Under the pieces are notes generated by a model. That model saw only the letters and a list, made by a program, of their open reading frames with translations. It did no database searches and was not told where the DNA came from. Shown here piece by piece: positions 7,431-11,597 of a stretch of 11,597 bases of DNA (the first letter of the stretch is position 1; the number at the start of each line of letters is the position of its first letter). The stretch comes from Chloroflexota bacterium (GTDB lineage Bacteria > Chloroflexota > Dehalococcoidia > DSTF01 > RBG-16-68-14), in assembly GCA_022573935.1 (NCBI GenBank), contig JACZTE010000010.1, positions 1-11,597 of the forward strand, given 5' to 3'. A program made the translations under genes and the position numbers.

Positions 7431-8597
7431 TTAGTGTTCCACCAGCGTTGTACGACGATGCAGTGTGTTCATGACCAGAGAGATGATCAGACTCATGAGT
7501 AGATAGGTGGCCATGACGATGACGAACATCGGGATCGTCTGGCCGGTGTTATTCATGATCGTGCGGCTCACGCCCACCAGCTCGGGGAACGCGATGGCCA
7601 CGGCCAAGCTCGAGTTCTTCGTCAGGTTGAGGTACTGGCTGGTCAGGGGCGGGATCATGATCCGCAAGGCCTGTGGCAAGATCACCAGATTGAGCCGCTG
7701 AAAGGGATTCAGTCCTAGGGCGGCCGAAGCCTCGGTCTGGCCCTTGGGCACGGCCTGGATGCTGCCTCGCACGATCTCCGCGATGAACGCTCCCGTGTAG
7801 GTGACCAGCGCGAGGAGAAGAGCTGTGAACTCGGCCGATATAAAGAGGCCGCCGTCGTAGCGGAACCCTCGCTCTCCTATCTCGGGACGGTCCGGGCTCA
7901 GCGGCCCCCCAGCGATGGCGAATCCTACCAGCGCGATGGCCACGAACGTGCCCAGCGCGACCCAGTTTGGGTAGGACGGCTGGCCCGTCCGCTCCTCCCG
8001 CTTCCCGCGCCATTGGCGCACGGCTACCGCGGCAACGGCTGCGACGGTTAGGAAGATGAGCCAGAGTCCGAACCCATTCTCGGTCTGCACCCAAGGCAGG
8101 GCCAACCCCCGGACGGAGAGGAAGGCCATATCGAAGGCGGTCATGCTGTCGGCAAGTCTTGGCAACTGGAGCAGGACGGCGATGTACCAGAAGACGATCT
8201 GGACCAGCAGCGGGATGTTGCGGGCGGTCTCCACATAGACCAGGGCCAGCCGTGACAGCAGCCAGTTTCCGGATAGACGTGCCACGCCCGCCACCAGCCC
8301 CAGCAAGGTGGCTAAAGCGATCCCCACCCCGGCGATGCGGATGGTGTTGACGATGCCTGCCATGTAGAGTTCGCGGCGGAGATCATTGCTGTCGTAGTTC
8401 GTCCAGACCTGGTTGCTGATGTTAAAACCGGCGCGGCCGTTGAGGAAATCGAAGCCCAAATCCAGCTCGCGAGCCTGCGTGACCATGTAGTAGCCGAAAG
8501 CCGCCAACGCTGCTGCGAAGACGGCCTGCACGACGAAGCGCTGGACACGGACGTTTCGCCAGAGGCTCAGGCCAGCGCCGATGGTTGTGACGGCCAC
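7431..8597 (-). CDS. aapQ: General L-amino-acid ABC transporter, permease AapQ
   Basis: This is the partner channel subunit of AapM (BztB equivalent), 388 residues long, near the family norm of about 400. The N-terminal YDSNDLRRELYMAGIVNT region (68-84) and ETARNIPLLVQIVFWY (123-138) are characteristic of AapQ. The ATPase-docking loop includes EIVRGSIQAVPKGQTEASAA (274-293) and LPQALRIMIP (307-316), followed by NLTKNSSLA. About eight hydrophobic segments are visible. The start is GTG and is the first in-frame start available: upstream in-frame codons run into the stem-loop at 8617-8649. Its ribosome-binding site is poor, so synthesis should be well below that of AapJ. It is 66 bases downstream of aapJ. 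Confidence 0.93.
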   Translation of the reverse strand: MAVTTIGAGLSLWRNVRVQRFVVQAVFAAALAAFGYYMVTQARELDLGFDFLNGRAGFNISNQVWTNYDSNDLRRELYMAGIVNTIRIAGVGIALATLLGLVAGVARLSGNWLLSRLALVYVETARNIPLLVQIVFWYIAVLLQLPRLADSMTAFDMAFLSVRGLALPWVQTENGFGLWLIFLTVAAVAAVAVRQWRGKREERTGQPSYPNWVALGTFVAIALVGFAIAGGPLSPDRPEIGERGFRYDGGLFISAEFTALLLALVTYTGAFIAEIVRGSIQAVPKGQTEASAALGLNPFQRLNLVILPQALRIMIPPLTSQYLNLTKNSSLAVAIAFPELVGVSRTIMNNTGQTIPMFVIVMATYLLMSLIISLVMNTLHRRTTLVEH

Positions 8598-8616
8598 CTC
8601 ACTGCCTGAGAGAAGA

Positions 8617-8649
8617 AAGCGGCCCAGCCCGAGATGGGCTGGGCCGCTT
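8617..8649 (-). terminator. 14-bp stem-loop with pyrimidine tail between aapJ and aapQ
   Basis: AAGCGGCCCAGCCC at 8617-8630 pairs perfectly with 8636-8649 around a 5-base loop, starting 14 bases after the aapJ stop. On the minus strand the stem is followed by TCTTCTCTC, a U-rich but interrupted tail. This is a good but imperfect intrinsic terminator. It is expected to stop much of the transcription after aapJ while letting some reach aapQMP. On the plus strand no T-run follows, so it acts in the minus direction. Confidence 0.82.
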
Positions 8650-8663
8650 CAGTGGTTCCATGC

Positions 8664-9791
8664 TTAGCGCCAAGGCGGCGCGTAGATCAGGCCACCGTCC
8701 AGCCACGACGCGTTCAGCGACCCTGCCCGCGGTATGCCTATCGGCTCGATGTTTCTCTCGTAGACCTCACCGTAGTTACCAACCAGGCGGATCACATTCT
8801 GCATGAAGTCGGGGGCGATGCCGAGGGTCGAGTCGAAAACCGTGCCCTCGATAGGCAAACCCAGCAGACGGGATGTTTCAGCGTCACCGGGGTTCGCGAC
8901 GAAGTCAGCGAGGTTTTCGCTGGTGATGCCCTTCTCGTCCGCGGTAATCATGCCGATGACCACCCAGTTCACGATGTCGAACCACTGGCTGTCGTCATCC
9001 CGGGTCACCGGGCCCAGGGGCTCCTTGGAGAAGACCTCCGGGAAGATCAGCAGGGATTCCGGGCCTCCATCAGCTTCCGGATAGGCGGACCGCCGTGCCG
9101 CCAGCTGCGACTGGTCCGAGGTCCAACCCTGACAGGCTTCAGCGGTAAACGCCGCCTCTAGGGGCCCGTTGTCTTCGTAGGTCAACCCCTCATAGGACAG
9201 GCCACCCGCTTCGAAGCGATCTGCCAGGTTTAGCTCTGTCGTCGTGCCCTGGAGTGAGCAGATCGTCGTGCCTTCCATGTCGTCGATCGAGTCGAAGCCA
9301 TCCGCTACCCGCACCATCATTCCCTGGCCGTCGTAGAAGGTGGTCGTCGCAAACGATGCGTTCAGCTCGGCATCGCGGCTCAGCGTCCAGGTCGTGTTGC
9401 GGATCAGCACGTCGATCTCTCCGCCTGCTAAGGCCTCGAATCTCGCCGCTGCCGTCAGAATGATGTAGTCAACGAGACTGTCGTCACCGAAGATCGCCGC
9501 GGCCAACGCCCGGCAGAAGTCGACGTCGAATCCGGAGCTCGTGCCGTCTGCTTCGAGGAACCCGAAGCCGGGCACCCCGTCGTTCACGCCACAGTTCAGC
9601 CTGCCCCTGGCTAGGACGTCGGCCAGGGTCTGCTCATGGGTATTGCCCGTTCCGTTGCCGTCGCTAGGGGTTTCGATGCCGTTGCCGTCGCCATTACCAT
9701 CGCCGTTGTCGTCATCGCCACAGGCGATGGCGACGACCGCGAGCACAACGACAATCAGGCCTACCGCTATCAATAGCCAGTTCTTTTTCAT
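8664..9791 (-). CDS. aapJ: General L-amino-acid ABC transporter, substrate-binding lipoprotein AapJ
   Basis: This is the extracellular binding subunit of the AapJQMP importer (BztA/GltI-like, type II binding fold). A Lys-start signal peptide with hydrophobic core 5-23 ends in AIAC, with Cys24 as lipid anchor. An Asp/Gly/Asn-rich linker runs to about residue 50. Family landmarks follow: LNCGVNDGVPGFGF (65-78), SGFDVDFCRALAAAIFGD (86-103), GEIDVLIRNTTWTLSRD (124-140), TTICSLQGTTTELN (175-188) and PLGPVTRDDDSQWFDIVNWV (258-277). The last three are the classic AapJ signature blocks. The 375 residues slightly exceed the usual 340 or so because of the lipoprotein linker. ATG has AAAGGGAGGGAG close upstream, a strong ribosome-binding site. 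Substrate range (broad polar L-amino acids) is inferred from family. Confidence 0.94.
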   Translation of the reverse strand: MKKNWLLIAVGLIVVVLAVVAIACGDDDNGDGNGDGNGIETPSDGNGTGNTHEQTLADVLARGRLNCGVNDGVPGFGFLEADGTSSGFDVDFCRALAAAIFGDDSLVDYIILTAAARFEALAGGEIDVLIRNTTWTLSRDAELNASFATTTFYDGQGMMVRVADGFDSIDDMEGTTICSLQGTTTELNLADRFEAGGLSYEGLTYEDNGPLEAAFTAEACQGWTSDQSQLAARRSAYPEADGGPESLLIFPEVFSKEPLGPVTRDDDSQWFDIVNWVVIGMITADEKGITSENLADFVANPGDAETSRLLGLPIEGTVFDSTLGIAPDFMQNVIRLVGNYGEVYERNIEPIGIPRAGSLNASWLDGGLIYAPPWR

Positions 9792-9821
9792 GGTCTCCCT
9801 CCCTTTACGTATGCGGACAGC

Positions 9822-9838
9822 GGAACATCCGATATTCC
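9822..9838. promoter_or_regulatory. Imperfect 17-base palindrome in the aapJ leader
   Basis: GGAACATCCGATATTCC matches its reverse complement at all but three positions (both GGAA/TTCC ends and the inner AT..AT pair), centred 39 bases upstream of the aapJ ATG and downstream of the candidate promoter. The position would suit a repressor operator or a small RNA hairpin in the leader. It is a single copy in this window, and its regulator is unknown. Confidence 0.3.
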
Positions 9839-9875
9839 ACTGGCCACGCCGAAGGCGCAGCTATCCGCTCTATCA

Positions 9876-9904
9876 ATTCTTGCCTGTTAAGACCTTAGAG
9901 TCAA
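9876..9904 (-). promoter_or_regulatory. Candidate sigma-70-type promoter for aapJQMP
   Basis: On the minus strand TTGACT (9899-9904) is followed after 17 bases by AAGAAT (9876-9881), matching the -35 at five and the -10 at four of six positions. It would give a leader of roughly 75-80 bases. It lies in the 265-base gap 9792-10056, the largest gene-free stretch here, which otherwise holds only the two palindromes listed at 9822-9838 and 10012-10029. Confidence 0.42.
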
Positions 9905-10011
9905 CCGCCTGCCAGGACGGATACACGCTAATACGAACGAATGTACGTCGGGCAGACGCTGCGACCATCCGAGCGCAGGCAGTGCTCGACACGGCGTCGC
10001 GCCAGCGTCCG

Positions 10012-10029
10012 CGCGCCGATTTCGGCGCG
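10012..10029 (-). terminator. Short GC-rich hairpin after the lipoprotein gene
   Basis: CGCGCCGA at 10012-10019 pairs with TCGGCGCG at 10022-10029, effectively a 7-bp stem with a 4-base loop, 27 bases past the lipoprotein stop on the minus strand. No T-run follows, so termination would have to be factor-assisted. It may be only chance pairing in GC-rich DNA. Confidence 0.3.
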
Positions 10030-10056
10030 GAGGGCGAGGAACGGCTGGCTACGCAG

Positions 10057-10698
10057 CTAGCCCTGTGGCGACAAGCACGAACTGAGGTCGACTTCCGGCG
10101 CGGCGGCGGCATCCGCCGTGACCGTACTGGTAAGACCGGCAATTGTGCCGTCTGCCAAGTAGCGCTCGAGCGAACCGTAGAGCGTGCCCTCGACGTCCAC
10201 GGGGATGATGGTGAGGTAGAGTACTTCGGCACCACAGAGTTGGACGCCGGCAGGTACCAGCACCACCGTTGTCGCCCCGGTGCAGGCGCCCGGGCCGGTC
10301 GCCTGATTGCTGATGTGGAGGAAACCGCTGTCCGTCGAGATGGAGTTACCCGGGCAAATCGGCCCGGTTTCGTCCAAAGAAAGTCCTGCGTAGTGGACCA
10401 CGTACATCCCGCCGGACTGGTACCAGCGCGCCTCGACGCTGCCCGCCGCCACCGGCAGCGCTTCGGACGGCCCGTACGTGGTAGTCAGCGACGCGCTGAT
10501 CGGCGTATCGGGCAGAGAGAAGACCTCCGGCGTCGCCGTCGCCTCATCCGTCGACTCGGACGTCGGCATCGCATCATCCGACTCCGTGGTCGGTGTCGCG
10601 TCGGTCGAACCGTCGCCGTTGGCCCCGTCGTCGCTGGTGCAGGCCGCGATCAAGGCGATGAAGAGCATTCCGGCGAGTAGCAATCCAATGATCCGCAT
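10057..10698 (-). CDS. Lipoprotein of unknown function
   Basis: I do not recognise the family. The protein has 213 residues. A signal peptide (hydrophobic 3-19) ends in a clean lipobox IAAC with Cys20 as anchor. Residues 21-60 are a low-complexity Thr/Ser/Asp/Glu linker, and about 61-213 form a compact globular domain. This domain is rich in predicted beta-strand stretches (MYVVHYAG, ATTVVLVPAG, VLYLTIIPVDVEGTLYG) and carries four Cys (115, 139, 155, 208), enough for two disulfides outside the cell. No catalytic motif or repeat is evident. ATG has AAGGAGGAG a few bases upstream, a very strong site. It sits between the sulfatase gene and aapJ with gaps of 89 and 265 bases, so it is probably transcribed alone from its own promoter. 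A link to the transporter is not shown. Confidence 0.85.
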   Translation of the reverse strand: MRIIGLLLAGMLFIALIAACTSDDGANGDGSTDATPTTESDDAMPTSESTDEATATPEVFSLPDTPISASLTTTYGPSEALPVAAGSVEARWYQSGGMYVVHYAGLSLDETGPICPGNSISTDSGFLHISNQATGPGACTGATTVVLVPAGVQLCGAEVLYLTIIPVDVEGTLYGSLERYLADGTIAGLTSTVTADAAAAPEVDLSSCLSPQG

Positions 10699-10739
10699 GG
10701 CACTCCTCCTTGAGAGCTAGCATGGTCCAGATTGGCGGA

Positions 10740-10767
10740 ATTGTAGCAAGGCGCACGCCTTGGGCAA
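10740..10767 (-). promoter_or_regulatory. Candidate promoter of the lipoprotein gene with a palindromic spacer
   Basis: On the minus strand TACAAT (10740-10745) is a near-consensus -10 (five of six). TTGCCC (10762-10767) is a fair -35 at 16 bases. It lies about 42 bases upstream of the lipoprotein ATG. Most of the spacer is the inverted repeat CAAGGC/GCCTTG (10747-10752 with 10757-10762, 4-base loop). That repeat could instead be a small terminator for the sulfatase gene, as it is followed by CTACAATTCC with no T-run. Confidence 0.42.
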
Positions 10768-10787
10768 AGCAGCGTACTGGCCTCGGC

Positions 10788-11597
10788 TTACTGGGAGCGA
10801 ATAGCCATCTCCGCCTCGTCCTTGGGGTCGCTGAAGGGCTTGCCCTCAACATCGACGACCACCCGTCGAAGCCGGCCGGTGAAGCGGAAGGGCGCCCGGT
10901 AGTCGCCAGAGATGGACAGACCCGAGGCGTAGCCGCAGCTAAGGCCATCGCCGGTGAGGGAGAACCGGGTGGGCGTGAAGCGAGGGATGTCGACCTCGCC
11001 GGCTGCGTCGCCGTCGATGAAGAGCGTCCCAGTACCCTTGTGCTCGCCCTTCTTATCGAACCGAAACGCCAGCGTGTGGGCGCCCGCCGGCACCTCCACA
11101 TCGGACGAAACTCGATACTGCTTCAGACCGGAGAAGTTGTGGACGTAGTGGAGGCGGCCATCGCGCACGAAGAGCACGTAGCCGCACAGGCCCGACCCCT
11201 GCGCCAGCAGCACGCCCTCGGCGCCAGCTTCGGGGATCTCCACCTCCGCCGTAATCGTGTGCGAACGGTTCCGCAGATTCACAGCGGCCGCTTCCGGCAC
11301 CGGGCCGCCATCCGGATAGTAGACGTAGCGCACCCGCGCCGGCTGCTGCGTGGGCCGTTCGCCGAAGAGCGCGCCGAAGGGGCTGTTGTCGAGAGGCAAG
11401 ACCTGGTACTTCGCCGCCTCGATCCACCATCGCTCTATCAGTTCGCGCAGCTTCTCGGGGTGCTGTTCGGCGAGGTCGTGACATTCCGAGAGGTCGTCTT
11501 CGACGTGGTATAGCTCCCAGCGATCTTCGTCGAACGGTGGCTTCGGATCGAAGATCGGGTGCTCGGTGACCGCTTTCCAGCCCTTATGGTAGGCGGC
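10788..11597 (-). CDS. Arylsulfatase-type sulfatase, C-terminal part (5' end outside window)
   Basis: The frame is open from the window edge to TAA at 10788-10790, giving the last 269 residues; the apparent Met start at 11397-11399 is internal. The fragment begins with the C-terminal subdomain typical of arylsulfatases: DEDRWELYHVEDDLSECHDL (23-42), HPEKLRELIERWW (46-58) and AKYQVMPLDNSPF (62-74). From about residue 94 a beta-rich, laminin-G/concanavalin-like domain follows (HTITAEVEIP, GYVLFVRDGRLHYVHNF, TGTLFIDG, FTGRLRRVVVDV), as known at the end of many AtsA-like sulfatases. The formylglycine site (C/S-x-P-x-R) and metal ligands lie upstream, outside the window, so activity cannot be judged. 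It would hydrolyse sulfate esters. The gene ends 89 bases before the lipoprotein gene, with no obvious operon link. Confidence 0.87.
   Translation of the reverse strand, partial: AAYHKGWKAVTEHPIFDPKPPFDEDRWELYHVEDDLSECHDLAEQHPEKLRELIERWWIEAAKYQVLPLDNSPFGALFGERPTQQPARVRYVYYPDGGPVPEAAAVNLRNRSHTITAEVEIPEAGAEGVLLAQGSGLCGYVLFVRDGRLHYVHNFSGLKQYRVSSDVEVPAGAHTLAFRFDKKGEHKGTGTLFIDGDAAGEVDIPRFTPTRFSLTGDGLSCGYASGLSISGDYRAPFRFTGRLRRVVVDVEGKPFSDPKDEAEMAIRSQ

Noticed and set aside
9661..9720. Asp/Gly/Asn codon-rich stretch as a DNA tandem repeat
   Set aside because: It is the short linker after the AapJ lipid anchor; the repetition follows from GGC/GAC/AAC codons and is not an independent repeat element.
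9541..10680. Long open frame on the plus strand (379 codons) across the aapJ start, the gap and the lipoprotein gene
   Set aside because: It is antisense to two genes with clear signal peptides and ribosome-binding sites. Its product is Pro/Ser- then Arg-rich with no recognisable domain, as expected for the complement of GC-rich coding DNA.
10788..11399. Reading the 3' sulfatase frame as a complete 203-residue gene starting at 11399
   Set aside because: The same frame continues to the window edge without a stop and encodes conserved sulfatase sequence upstream, so this Met is internal.
10710..11513. Plus-strand open frame of 267 codons opposite the sulfatase gene
   Set aside because: The minus-strand frame gives a clear sulfatase C-terminus; this frame has no family features and no ribosome-binding site of note.

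Overview
The window is a GC-rich bacterial stretch with almost every gene on the minus strand. It holds two complete amino-acid ABC importers in tandem, preceded in transcription order by a small secreted lipoprotein gene and the 3' end of a sulfatase gene. All three exported proteins (two solute-binding proteins and the small lipoprotein) have a lipobox followed by an acidic Gly/Asn/Asp-rich or Thr/Ser/Asp/Glu-rich linker. Binding proteins made as lipoproteins suggest a cell without a conventional periplasm. Together with the 'CGDD(D)NG' style of the mature N-termini, this most resembles Chloroflexota (Dehalococcoidia-like) genomes; that placement is inference from style, not a database match.

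In transcription order (right to left) the layout is as follows. (1) 10788-11597: C-terminal 269 residues of an arylsulfatase-type enzyme, running off the window. (2) 10057-10698: unrecognised lipoprotein with four Cys in its mature domain and its own likely promoter. (3) 5427-9791: aapJ-aapQ-aapM-aapP, a general L-amino-acid (polar amino acid) importer. (4) 72-5279: livK-livH-livM-livG-livF, a branched-chain amino-acid family importer. (5) 2-55: the last codons of a plus-strand gene converging on livF.

The two transporter operons share a design. Each starts with the binding-protein gene, which has ATG and a strong Shine-Dalgarno. Each then has a perfect 14-bp stem-loop, and then a permease gene that starts with GTG, followed by tightly packed or overlapping genes. 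The stem-loops (8617-8649 after aapJ, 3922-3963 after livK) are best explained as leaky terminators or mRNA-stabilising structures that give more binding protein than membrane and ATPase subunits. Candidate promoters with nearby palindromes precede livK, aapJ and the lipoprotein gene.

I do not see a clearly new biological system. The families are well known and gene order is canonical. The most open items are the small lipoprotein, the palindromes in the leaders, and details of the LivK binding site and the LivG insertion. No rRNA, tRNA, CRISPR array, insertion sequence or phage gene was seen. No gene-free stretch exceeds 300 bases; the longest is 9792-10056.
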